DNA of 64,000 nucleotides from Ignelater luminosus (lineage: Eukaryota > Arthropoda > Insecta > Coleoptera > Elateridae). Below are positions 12,022-25,700 of this stretch, one piece after another. The stretch lies in the NCBI GenBank assembly GCA_011009095.1, contig VTPC01008672.1, positions 1 through 64,000 on the forward strand, in the 5' to 3' direction. Position numbers and translations under genes: made by a program. Position 1 is the first letter of the stretch. Each line of letters starts with the position of its first letter. The notes beneath the pieces were generated by a model that saw nothing but the letters and a program-made list of their open reading frames with translations, had not been told where the DNA came from and ran no database searches.

Positions 12022-13740
12022 TAAATACTTGAAATACTTGATGCTTTTTTACTTTGGTATTTACTCTTTTTTTTATCTCTTCATAGCCTCTGGTAAAAAA
12101 AGCAGCCTCAGGCTAGATTTCGAGAAAGGTCCATGACATAAGATTAAAATTTATTTTGTCTTAGGTGATGTAATCGCGTACTTTTAATGATGAGATGAGA
12201 TGATAATTGTTATTTTAATCGGCAAAACTAGTTGTAGAGATTAGAGACAATACCGAGAACAAAATTGCTATGTTATCTAGTTTTATAGAATATACACTGA
12301 GCGCTAAAGAACTGAAAGACTAAAGCAATTGTTCATTAAGGGCAAACGAGGTAATGGACAGGTCCTACATGGTTCTGTCAAGCTGAAAATAGTATTGTAA
12401 TAATGGACTGTTGATTTGATAAAGGTAACTTTTACACCTCTTCACGTTCTATATTGCGTTGATGCAGGATGCTGGAATTTGTTGCTCTATCCATTATCCG
12501 TAGCAATTTAATCGTTTAACATATTTATATACGGGTCTCAAATTTGTTGATGTCTGCATTATGTCGACTCTTCTCTGACGGGAGAACTAGTGAGAAAAAC
12601 TTTTCAACGTAAATTTCCTGCGTCGTCACCTACATGAAAGCAGCAGCCAAAGATAGCATTGCGCGTTGGTTTTATTAATATATGACAGATTTTCATTAAT
12701 GGTATGTAATACAACACAATCAAATAAAAATGAATAAAAGTTAATCGAAAATACCTACAAAAAAGGCTTTATCGATGTATAAAATTACATCATTTTATTA
12801 CATTATAATTCTTGCAGAGAAAATGAACCGTAGCAGGACTATCTAACTAAACATATCGCATTTCAGGCATCAGCTGAAGCGAGAAGCTACACGACTGTAA
12901 AGTGACGTTCACCTTCTAAAACTGTGATTGGTTGACATAACGAAGGACTCGCCTATCACAGCTGTATAAGAGCTACCCCACCAAGTTGTTACGCCCACGT
13001 GCACCTTCCGGGTCACTACATCCTGCTACCGATTTACAACTACCCTAGCAGAAATTATGTTACACAATAACTTACTACTTTATTGCTCCCAAAATTGTTT
13101 TGAGGATTTAAAATTGTTGGTAACAAATGCTATTTTGCATTTTAACGGGATTTCATATTTTTAGTCAACTGATAAAAAGTTCACTTTTCAACGTCAACTT
13201 TATTAATTTTTAGCAATAATATTTCAAGGTAAAGATTTGTTCGAAAGATTTATAGTATCATTTGTTGCGTTGTAAAATGAGTACATTAAAGTAAAACCTG
13301 AAAAATAAATCAAAGATTAACTAACTTTCTTTATTACTTTATAATTACTGCAATAAAATTTCAAATCCAAAATGTTAATAAGACACTTTCTGTGTCTTTA
13401 ACAATTACCTTGCAGGAATATACAACCCTGCAGTGTTCATGAGGGTGGTTCGTCGAGAGTGGGGATGACATTACAGCAAGTAGGGGTGTGACAAAATGGC
13501 CTGCAGACCGAAACCGGTGGCTGAAAATCAGTCGGATAGTCGTATTTTAGCCACAAGGGCACCTACACATCTGTGAAATGCTGTAGTACCAAAGCAAATA
13601 AATTTTGGGGTGAAGTTGAAGAGAAAATTGCATTTTATTAATCAAATTAAATATTAATTATTATTAATATTCAATAATTAAAAATCGACAAGATTGATTC
13701 TTCAGTTTGGGTGAAACCGCGCTCCGGTCACGGCCGGAGG
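12022..13740 (+). promoter_or_regulatory. dsf: upstream region and 5' UTR of dsf
   Basis: This AT-rich stretch precedes the dsf start codon and holds two GC-richer patches, 12885-13050 and 13430-13570. The first contains a TGTATAAGAG sequence near 12962 that could serve as a TATA-like element. The last 30 bases before the ATG are GC-rich, as in a 5' UTR. The transcription start and any noncoding first exon cannot be placed from sequence alone. Confidence 0.35.
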
Positions 13741-13750
13741 ATGGGTACGG
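13741..13750 (+). CDS. dsf: dsf coding exon 1 (10-nt micro-coding exon)
   Basis: ATG GGT ACG G is followed directly by a GTAAGAAG donor at 13751. It ends in phase 1, matching the phase-1 acceptor at 15982, and yields MGT plus a split Gly before DRLLD. Drosophila Dsf begins with a very similar short N-terminus directly before the same DRLLD motif, which supports the choice. Confidence 0.85.
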
Positions 13751-16700
13751 GTAAGAAGTTTTTTCTTTGTTGGTCGATATTAATTAAATTTGGATTTTAA
13801 ATATAATTACGATAATAATACCATGTTTGTGACTATTATGTATTTGTTATATTAAACTTTTTTTAAGCTTTTGATAACACACTTTGTATATAATATAATC
13901 CGAATTTTCTTAAGGGATGACGTTGTGGCTACGACTAAAAAAAGAATAATACGATGCACTTCAAAAGAAAGCATTTAAATTTGGTTTATCTTGTATTGTT
14001 AGCAACTCGACAAGCTTTACGGCTGTTCGCGCTATTGATGATGCTGCTAATCCCTTTTACATTGAAGTGCATCGAAGTGTTCTTGCTTTCTTGCTGTCCA
14101 TTCATCACGTTTCTGTAATTCCTACATCTTACCTAACAATAATCTTTCACGATAGGTTAGTTATGTTTGTTCCTACATAAAATTAATTTACTGGGTGTAC
14201 TACGCAGAGATTTCAAGTGTGTTTTGACGAATAAATATGTAGGATAAAATCTGTTTTAAACTGGAAATATACAGACTGTCCAAAAATGGCAACGTACATT
14301 TTTTTATAGATTTCGAAAATGTTTTTTATCTTTTCGGCAATGCAATAAGTATCTTGTGGGTATTGCTTACACGGAAAAGATTTATTACAGATGTAATTTT
14401 TGATTATACCACACTTACATGACATGATTATTCAAAATAATCTTTAAAACTGGAGAAATCGAGTTGAGCTCGGGTAAATTGAACTTGGCCTGAACAAATT
14501 AAAGTTGTTTTTTTATAGTCACAAAAACTAAACACAAATAAAATACTGTTCTTGATAGTAAGTGTGTTAATTGTGATATAAGGAATCTGAACAAATACAA
14601 TCATACGCGCTAGTAATTTACTCTGAACAAACTTCATTTTGTAGAGATTGGCATTCAGCTCGTGATCTTTTCACGGCAATTGTTCACAAAGAATTTCCTA
14701 TTTTATCTATCTATATTCGAGTTAATTACAGTAGCTTATGGAATTATTGCAAAGAAGTTATTATCCTACTAGTAGTGGAACTGAGATTAAGGATCATACT
14801 TTACTAATTTGATCACTCGTTTGATTTTCTATTTATTGTGTTAAATTGCAACTATTTTTAGTTTGTCATCATAACATTCTCAAAGAGAGAAGCTTGAATC
14901 CTGTAATCACTGTTTTTAGGCAGCAACCAGATTTTTGCTAAGGAGTTTTAGAAGCCTAGTCTTTTTCCTTCTCAAGAAGCTAGATTTGCTAAAAATCAGA
15001 TAGGGAGAAGATTGATGTAAAAATTATTAAAAATCTTGTTACGTGAAGATAGCATCGTGCTTGTAATTATGTTGAAATCACCAAAAGAGAGTCGCTATTG
15101 TTATTTGTTTTCGATCATTTTTTGATTGTGTATTCTAGCATACAAATCACTGTGAACAAGACAATCGCTTTTGAAGTCTTCACTTTTACCAAATATTATC
15201 TACAGTTTTCAAAACATGAGAATCGTGGTGTTTCAGTTTTAATGAACACAGGCCATAAATAATTCCGTTTTTAAGAAGTCAAAATATACCGAAAATCTGA
15301 TACGCGAAGAGCTATATTCTTTAGATGATTTTTTGGTAAAAATGAGAAAAATATCTTCAGATCAAAAAACTAAGCTGCAAAGCTCTCTACTTTAGACAGA
15401 TTCCTCAAAAGTTACTTTGGAGGTCCAAACAACATAAAGGTAACACAGAAGATTTTAGATTCTAACTATTTGATATTGCTATGGTTGATAATTTCACAAG
15501 ATACATCTAAAGGTATCAGCACTTTGGCAAATGATTATTTTTAAAATTGTGTCATGTGGACCAATAATAATAATAATAATTAATAATAATAATAATAATA
15601 ATACTAAAAATAATAAATCGAACAAAGTAGGACTCATACTAGTTCAAAATTGGACTGCTCTAAGGTTTACGCTGCATGTTTGTAAACTACCCACAATTAC
15701 TGAAAACAATTCTTCTGATCGAGAATAGATTCTACAATCTTTCTTACTAGAAAAGATGTTTTTATGGCAGTCTGAATAGTTGATTCTTTAAACATTTCTT
15801 CCCTTGGAAAAAATCACAATAACATACAAATCTAGAAAACTGTACGTGTAGGTAAATGGAATTTTGGATTTTTAAAACATGAACGTACTACATAATCTCC
15901 TAATCTCTTACTAACGTAATTAAATATAGTGTAAAGAAGATTTGACATCAAAGTAATTTACTAATTTCTTACAACTTTGCAGGAGACAGATTACTTGACA
16001 TTCCATGCAAAGTATGCGGGGACAGAAGTTCCGGAAAACATTATGGAATATACAGTTGCGACGGTAAATAATTGAAATTAATCAGATTTGAGTTACTGTC
16101 TCTAACAGGGAAAATGATTTAGGGTGTTCGGGTTTCTTCAAACGGAGTATTCACCGCAACCGCGTATACACCTGCAAAGCGACGGGAGAAATGAAAGGAC
16201 GATGTCCTGTTGATAAAACGCATCGAAACCAGTGTCGAGCTTGTAGACTCCATAAATGTTTTCAAGCCAGCATGAACAAAGATGGTAAGTTTTATTCATG
16301 TTTTTGATAAATGTTTGATATTTTGTAACAATTGCACAGTATAGTAGAGGTATTTATAAAAAGGAGTAATTCAGCATTGTATTTTCAAATTTTCGACTTT
16401 TTAAAAATATACCCTGTGCACATTATTACATAATATAAATAATTTTGTACTAAAAATTATGCAATTGAAGTATTAGTAAATTCTGAAATCGTAGAAAACA
16501 TTTCTGAGCAAGTACGTTGCTTACTTCATATACACAATACCCATATCTCTAGTTGGCTACTTTAGTTGGTAATGGCGAATAACAATTAAATTGTTTGCAT
16601 CGTCAAATTCAGTGATATATCAACTTCCTAACTGTGACTGTAAACAAACTATTTCTGAAAATAGAAAATTAAAATTGCATTTAGATATTAGTATTTAGGT

Positions 16701-19700
16701 TCTTTAGTTTTATCTCGTTGCTTGTACAAAGCCCTCTATTAAAAAGCATTCTTCTAAAACACACAATAAACAATCTGTTGTTGAATTAATCAGAAATAGC
16801 ACAATTCATATTTCTGCTTTTTAATGAATAAAACTGTTTATAGACCACTGGAATTGCCCACGAGTACTATATACAGGATGTTTATTCCGTCAGGACCAAG
16901 CTTGAATCTTCGTTAACATCATTCTATGATAGAGCAAAAAACCCTGAATAAAAGATGAATGACGCTAATCAGCCGATTAAACGGTAAACGTAAAATCTTG
17001 ATATTGTGTTTTCCCGTTAAGGGGCTTAGTCAAGTTCTTTCTTGAATGGGACGATACATTTTTTGTTTCTCTATTTAATAGAGAATTTTTTTTTCTTTTT
17101 AGATATGTAAAAATATAGTCTAACATAACAGAATTCGCGAGACAAACAAATATCTATTTGAACAAGATGTAACATTATCATATTATAACCAAACAAACAG
17201 CAGATATTGAAAATTTAACGATCATCTAGAATTAGGTGTGGACTATGGTTTCAACAAGATGGAGTCTTTTCTCATAAAGGAAGAGATGTTCCGAATTCGA
17301 ATCCTATATACGTGATAGGGCCACCATTTGCTATCCAGTTATTTCCGAATTTAAAATTTAAGATATCTCTAACGCTTCTTTCTTTATAAGAAAAGGCCTC
17401 ATTTTGACGAAACCATAGTTATTATCTTCTAGATAATTATATTAACTTTGTTCAAATTATTATTTGTTTATCTTGAAAGTTTTGTTATGTAGGACTATGA
17501 TATTTTTACATACTCAGAAACAAAACGGAATTCTCTATTTAATAGAGACAAATATGTATTATGCTATTTCAGAAAAAAAAAGTTGACTACTCTCCTCCTA
17601 ATGGGAAAACATAATATCAAAATTGTACTTTTACCGTCTAAGCAAGTCCGTAGCCAGACTAACTCAAACTCTGTTGACGAAAATATAGCGCAATTCTAGG
17701 AATAACTGCAGGTTCTCGCGCTCCAGCCTTGTATGGTTCTCAAGACTGCTGACAATATATGATCTTAGATTGCATCCTTTACTCAAGGGCGCTGTTTAAG
17801 CCTGAGTAAAAGCTGTTACTAATTCAAATAAATCTCCATTACAGCAAAGCAGCGATGTCCTGTAAGTTAATGAGGCAAGGCTGTGATATAGCCCTCGTGC
17901 AATAACCTTCAACCTATAAGGGTACCTGGTCTTGATGATGTAGGTGGTGAACTATAGTGACACCCACGGCTCTCCCAGGAAGAGCATACTTTTAAACAAG
18001 GGAATTAAAGTGAATCAAAACAGTGAACAGAGACGGACTGAAGAATCTAACGCTAGTAGCTTCATTAAAAGCTAGAGGGTCCGATAAAAATATCTGTTCG
18101 GATCATAGACACATCCGCTTTAATACTAATCCAAACAAAAGAAAAGTATATTTAAACCTTAGATTGAATGGCAATCGTTCAAAAAAGACCTTAACCAAGA
18201 TCTTCAGAAGGTTAACAATAGCATTAAAGACAGATATGATCTTGAAATTGTCGTAGATCAAATAAAAGAAGCCATCATCACATCCTACAACGAAGACTGT
18301 TCTCAGATATTAAGAAACGTAACCAAAACCGTTTGGTGGCACGAGAATCAACTGTACACACACTAAACAAAAATAGCAGCCACTGTGATGAAGTTGATCA
18401 TTTGTGCCAGACTCCAACGGGTACCCTCAAAAGAAAATCAAAAGTCATTTTGATTTTGAAAGTTCCGGGGACTACACAAAACGGGAGTAAGATAATAGCG
18501 GGGGTGCTAAAGGTTCATTTACCAATTTAAATATTAAAAGTTTATTCAAATCAAAAATCTAAGAACAGGATACTTTACAAGCATTTATTCCAGAGGTGAC
18601 TCAAAATTTTTTAGGAGTGGCCGAGGCTCCCCTGGTTCCTCCCTGCCGTCTAGTCGGCTTACTATCGTCATTTATCTTTTATTCAGGGTTATTTGCTCTA
18701 TCATAGATATTAATGAAGATACAGGCTTGGCTTTGTTTAAACAAACACACATACACAATCGTCATAAATTGATGAGAAAACTAAATGGGTGCATGCAATT
18801 GCATTAAATTAACTTAGCAAAATTTAAGACTAGTACCATTACTACTTGACTATTTGCTTTACACTGAATTGAGGGGTTTCTCGAATGACCTCATTAGTCC
18901 AAGAATTAAGTTTTGATGTAGATTCTTCAATATGATAAGCCTTTTACTCAGTAGATTTATTTTCAAAATGTGGATATTTATCACAAAAATGAGGTATACA
19001 GGGTGTTTCGCGACTTGACCGACAAACTTATATCATATAATCCAGGGGTCATTACGATTAAAAAATGTTATATAAATTATAGGTGAATTCCTCTTCCTTT
19101 CACAGATATCAAAGGAAATTAAAAAAAAATTGATAAGAAAAGAAAAATTATTCATCAATGAATAGCTAATTAAGACAAAATTACAGTAACTGTTCAAAAT
19201 AAGAACCGCCATTTTCTAAACATACAGCTACCCTTCGAGCCATAGAATATAGCCAGTTAATTCCTGCCAATTAATTTTTAAGAGAATTAGTGGTTTCAAT
19301 TATTCTGTTAGTCAAATCTTCACGTGTATCTGGTTTACCATTACTATACACACGAGATTTTAAGCGATTTTAAAGAAAAAATCTAGAGACGATAAATCAG
19401 GTGACCAAACCGACCAATGTATAGGACCACCTCGTCCTATCTACCTTTCTGGAAGATTTTCATTAAGACACACCATCACTTGTCTCCCAAAATGTGGTGG
19501 TGCTCCATCTCGCTGGAACCACATGTCACGTCGAGCTTCCAGAGAAATATCTTCCATGTAATTCGGCAATTCTTTCAAAAAGTGAAGATAATTTTCTGCC
19601 CTGAGACGTTCTTCAATAAAAGGAGGCTCAATAAGATGGTTATTTAACAAACCGCACCACACGTTGACGAAAAAGTGGTGTTGATGGTTAACTACGATTG

Positions 19701-22700
19701 TGGCATGTGGGTTTTGCTCCGCCCAGATGTGAGAATTACGTGTGTTGTTAATACCATTCCTTGTAAATTGAGCCTCATCCATAAAAATTATGTGTGGAAT
19801 AACCTCCAAGTTATTTTGTAGCCATTGACAATACCGTACTCGGTTTTCTAAGTCTTTAGGAAGTAAATGCTGGACTTTTGGTAAATGATAGGGTGCAGAA
19901 TTCTCTACACGGTGGTTTGAGGAATTCGCGTTGTTTGAGGTATTCTACGAATACTGGTAGAAGAACTTCGTTCAACTGCATTTAAAACTACTTCAGCTTG
20001 CTTCTCATTCCCATTTCCATTTCTTTCTACACGACGACGTGGGAAACATCCCGTCTCTTAAGCAGCGAAAAACGTTAGAAAATGTTGTATTGTGGAGAAC
20101 AGTGCGATCTGGGTACCGCTGCTGCAGCACGTCCACTTTTATTGCAAAAATCATAGACGTAAACCATATCGGCATATTCTGCATTAGTAAAATGCGGCAT
20201 AATGGCTTAAATTAATAACACAGCACAAAAATTATTCAGCATTAACTACGGCAGTAAACACGTCAATAAACTGTCATTTGTCACAAATACGTCGATTCAT
20301 TAGGTTAACTCAATTTACTAAGACTGACTTATTAAAATTTTCTGGTTGTTGTTTATTACAGACTTTCTTTTACAATTTTCTTCGATACGAAGAGAAATTC
20401 ACCTATAGTTTATATAACATTTTTTGATCGTAATGACCCCTGGAATATATGGTATAAGTTTGTCGGTCAAGTCGCAGAACACCCTGTATACCAAAATTGT
20501 TTCTGGTAGTCCATAGACATGGATTTAGAATTAGAATTCATTCATCAGTATTATTTGCATTTTGATAATTGAGGTTTTTCCGAAAAGCTTTTTAGTTACT
20601 AAGTATATCTTTGAGGTGTACTTTACTCAGTAGATTTGTTCTTTGAGTACTGATGTCTTTCACTTAAATGAGGTATGTACAGAAATGATTTCTAGTAGTC
20701 GATAGACATAATTATTTAGATTCCGAATTCAACATTATCCGCATTTTGATAAACGAGGTTTTTCCGAAAGTTTCTTTAATTAGTAAATCCATTTCTGCGG
20801 TACCCTCTGCTTAGTAAATTTATTTTTTGAATATCTATCGCAAAAACGAGATTTACTCTCTAAAACCATACAGCTTTAAGAATACGTTTCAGAGCCATAT
20901 GCAGAAATCCTTTTGGGGGAAGATTTCTACCTTTAAGAGCATCTGTAAGATGAAATGATTTGTGTTATCCCTGATCTTGGCTTTAAGTACCTAAATTTGG
21001 AAGGGAGTGTTTAAAATACAAAATCTATGGGTTCAAATGAAATTATCTTGTAAAAATAAATTAGAAATAGTACCTTGAGAAAACTTTCACAATTCTAGTC
21101 ACTAATAAAGTAGCTATTGATGAAATTTTAAATACAGCTACTCAATGTTTCGCTTACTTTATACGAGGACAGTGAAAGAGCTCATTCAGAAAGTGAGTGT
21201 ATCGTTGATTATATTAATATCTCAACGATGGCACAGTACAACTCCGAAAAGTATCGTTTTATTTTTAAAAGGATAAATTCTTTCGTCATTGACGTATTTA
21301 ATTAAAATTATTATTGTTATCATCAAACTAAACTTTGTATTTATATAATCTCTAAATCGAGCAAAATAAACAAGAATGCCTTTCAAATTGATTAAATAAG
21401 ATTAGCAACGACTTGGAAGTGAGGCCTTTTACAACACGTACGGTTTTGACTGCATTAATATTCATAGTAAAGACATGTAACTCAGAGTAGTGGAAGGGTA
21501 TACCCACAGCAGCAATGTAATGTAATGTAACGGTTTACAGCTATTTGGATTAAATCTTATATAGAAATATAGACATAAGAATAATTATGTTTCACATTTT
21601 AAATAGGTACCTTACAATTTTCGTTTATAGTCTGCTAATTATGTATTTGAATTTTCGTTACTGTAAAGAATCTTTTTGAGCATTTAATTTGTTTCTTTAT
21701 TAATGTCATATACTATAGTAGAATTGCAAGCCTTATTATAATTTTTATTAGTTATATAAGTAGAACTCAGAATTGACTGTTGTATTTACGTAAAAATTAC
21801 TAAACAGTAAGTAAATCTAAAAACAAAAACTTAAAATATAATTAAGAAATTACCTAGTCTGTTACGTCCACTACGATTTCAGAAAAGCAATCAGATACTA
21901 ACGTCAATGATAATACTGAATAATGATAATGATTTTTTTTTAAAGATTATTAAAGTAAATACATATAGAAAAATTAGAATTCGTGTGGGGATCGAACCCA
22001 TATACTTGGTTCACCGGAGCATCGTTTTTTCCAAAGTGAACGAAGTGCTCTTGATGTATTCAATATGCAGAGTAATAAACTTATTTTCTAAAACTACTAG
22101 AAATAAAACTATACTGCTTATATTTTGTAGTGTTATTATTACAAGAGTGGTTCAAAATGCGCATAAATGCTGAGTATTGCAGAAACCAGATTAACTAGAA
22201 AAACTGAACACACTTTCTGATCACTGCTGATCTAGTTTTTTCTGCGGAGTTTATTGATGCTGTAATCAGAGATTACACGAGTACTTTTAATTTGTGTTAT
22301 AAGCAACAAACGATTTTTTTGAAGATTTCTCTATATCATGGTTATTTGAAAAAATGGAAAGGGAATTTCTTAGATGTTTGTTGTGCGGATTGATGTTTAA
22401 AAATAGAATGGCTAAATAATATTCTTGGTTTATTCAGTATTTTGCCGATCATTTTTTACGTATTTTCGTTTTTATTATCTTTTTACTAACTACAAACATT
22501 TCTATTTCTTTGTTTTTCGTAATATAATACAAAACTATGAGTAGAGAATCGCATAACCTATATTTTATTTTCTGTTCAAATGCTTTACAAACTAAAGCCA
22601 AAATCTAGATAGCTATCTTAAGTTGTGCAACTGGTACTTCTCATTTGTTAGTTTCTATGATTGTAAGTTGTACTTATTTGACAGTTGTATTGCATTTTGA

Positions 22701-25700
22701 GGTTAACATTTATCAGTAACGAAGGCAAAGCATCAAAATAATAGTTATTTATGCAACAAGTGAGTAAAGTGTATCTTTTTTTCACGAGAAGGAAAGTTCG
22801 TAATAAAAATCAAGAACTACTTAGTTCAATAACAGCTTTCTCCACGCGTCACATCGATGCGTTCTAATTTCTGACAAAAGCCAGTGTGTATCATAACAAC
22901 GGTAGCCTCCTATGTGTTTAAATATTTTGCGTTAAAAAATGACACGTTACGATACTTTTTTTCACCCAAATGCGTGAAAAAATGAACCGTTATGGCACTT
23001 TTTTTCACGCTTCTATCGCGATGAAACAAACGCATCCTTTATAAAGGGAAATTAATGAAAAATGTTGCACTTTTTTTAACGAACGTGAAAAAAATCTATT
23101 AATAAAAAATGTTTAAAAAAATGTCAATATAAACTTTCTCCTTTTACTGTAACTTTAATACTCAACAAATATAAAAACAAATTGTGTTTGACGTGGCAGT
23201 TTTCAAACCAATTGTTTCAAGATAAAGTCAATAGTGTAAACATACAAAAAAGAGTGATTTATTTCATACCAGCATAAGCAACCAAAAAACCCTCTTGGTT
23301 AATTTTAAAGCATCTGAACAGCACATAAGTAATAATTTTTTTTAACTTTTTAACAAATATGGCTTTTTCAATTTAGTAGATTTAGTAAGGCTTTTTTCTA
23401 TGATATTGTAGAAAATAAATCAGTAAAGAAACCATAGTTGGTTTTAATTGAGATTTCTACACATCTGACTTATAGTCTAAATCAAATAAGAATAAATAAG
23501 GTGACACTGCGGTGCAAGACAGATTTAAGCAGCTGAATTGTTCGAAAAGGGCGCCAAATTTGAAATTGCTTTCTAATAGTTTGTTCAAGAATATGTATAA
23601 AAATTAAAAACCAGTAGCTGACGAACTATGAATAAATGAAATAGTAGATTTTTATAATGACAAAGTATAATGAATAACCTCATAAGTATATACCTCTTAC
23701 GAAGCAAAGGAAGTTACGAGTTAACATGTAAATGTTTATTTATTTAGTTTTTACATAAACAAAAAGGCATAAAGCCTGTAGTACAAGTCAATTCAATAAT
23801 TACAAAACATATTTTAATTAAGGAGCAGGAGTTGTAGGTACTGTATATAACAATAGTGCATCCATTTTGCTGTTTGTGTATTTATACTTCTGGTAATCAC
23901 TCTACCTCCATATCATGGTCAGCAGAATCCTCCTCGCTAGAACTCTCCGACTGTAAATTAATCACAATTTTCTCAACCACTTGTTCTGTTATTCCGTCTA
24001 AATCCCACATATGATTTTCTTCACGTATTACATGATTGACACAATCATTCCACTTTTCTGCAGTTACACCAGCAATTCCATCACATAAGAGTTGCTTTAC
24101 CTCTTCGATAGAGTACGTTCGATTATTAACAGCAACATGTTGCTTAACTTGAGCCCATACTAGCTCAATAGGATTCACATTACAGTGATACAATGGTAAT
24201 CTTAAAATTAATCTTCCACTCTTTTTAATAAGTTCATCGATGACATATAGTGTTGGATGTGATAACACATACTGTTTTACCAATTATAATAATTGCAATT
24301 TCAATAAATTATCTCCTGGTGAAGTTTCCTTGCCATGAAGCCAATCAATAATCTGATCTTTTTTCCAATTCCGAGTGGGTACTTTATCAGCTTTAACACT
24401 ATGATAAGGGGCGTTGTCCATTACAATGACCGAATGAGGTTCTAAATTAGGTAGGATCCATTCCAACCACATTTTAAAAACATCTCCATCCATGTCTTGA
24501 TGATAATCACCTACAAACATTCAAATAATTTATTGTAATAAAAAACATACAAAAACAATACAGTTCTCACCTGTCTTTTTGGATTCAAAAGTTAGAAGTC
24601 CTCCATCAACAAAGCCAGATTCACTACCGATGTGAACAACTATTAACCTCTTTCCTTTGCCTGATGGATCTTTGATTCCAGTTGAAAGGCCTTCAAATAA
24701 TGCTTGTCTGGCAGTTTTAATGATAGTATCATGCCAAACTTTGCTTCCCACATGTATGTTTCATCTGTGTAATAAATCGTTCTTCCTTCTTCTCGGTATT
24801 GTTTAATAGCAGTTAAATATTTTCTTCTCCACAAAACAATAGTTGGCTTTTCAATCAAAATCGTTTTTCTTGTTCGTTTATCATATTTGAATCCTAATTT
24901 GAATAACTAAAATCTGGTAATGAATCGTCTTCGTTAACAGCTTGTAGTATTTTTCCTGCAGTTGGAACTTCATTTCGAAAATAAAAACAATGTACATGTC
25001 TTCGTATGGCAGATTTTTCGAAGTCTTCAAGTTTCTGAAAACATGTTTTTGATTCCCTAGTTTTCTTAGGTGATCGTACCAATCCAGAAGCTTCTATTTG
25101 TTTAATTATATTCGCATTCTGTCCGATCCCAACTTCAGCCGACGTTTGCTTGACTGACCAAAGTCTTACTGTTGTTTTGTAAATGTTTTAAATAGACATT
25201 GTAAGCCATAAGTCTCTGACCACTTTTTACGTGTTTTCCTTTAGCATTTTTGAAAACTTCAGCCATAATCGCAAATATAACCTGAAATATTGCATTGATA
25301 TTTTGATCATTAGGTTGTTATAATTCAAATTATAATTACCTGTATAACGATACGCTGAGTTTAATGAGCTCCTAAAAGAACTATTTTAATATAAATAAAA
25401 GAATAACAGCAATACCAAAAAAAAAAGACGTAAAATGACAAAATTAGAATAACAGGCTAACTGACCCCTAACCAAGCAAGAAGGAAAAAGTGTGGTTATA
25501 TTACAACTTCACAAAAGCCAACGTTGTCACGTCTCCGTTTTTTTTAGGTTTGTCTTATCATCTATTTTTAAGGCATTTATGAAAAGTACGGTATATATTT
25601 TTCAGTTATAAACATTACTAAAAAATTGTTTTATCAGATATATATCATAAAACATTTTTTAAATGTAACTATAAGTAATTTACTTTCGTACATCTGGTAA

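Larger units (their letters stand above)
18850..20880 (+). repeat. about 185-bp tandem repeat, interrupted by a transposon
   Basis: Units start TTTACTCAGTAGATTT at 18943, 20623 and, diverged, about 20804. Each continues through AAATGAGGTAT, a TAGT(C)CATAGACAT block, a CATTTTGATAA block and GAGGTTTTTCCGAAA. A partial earlier unit lies from about 18850. Unit 1 is split at a TA by the 18997-20488 element. Removing the insert gives a unit of about 190 bp, matching unit 2 (about 182 bp). Confidence 0.8.
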
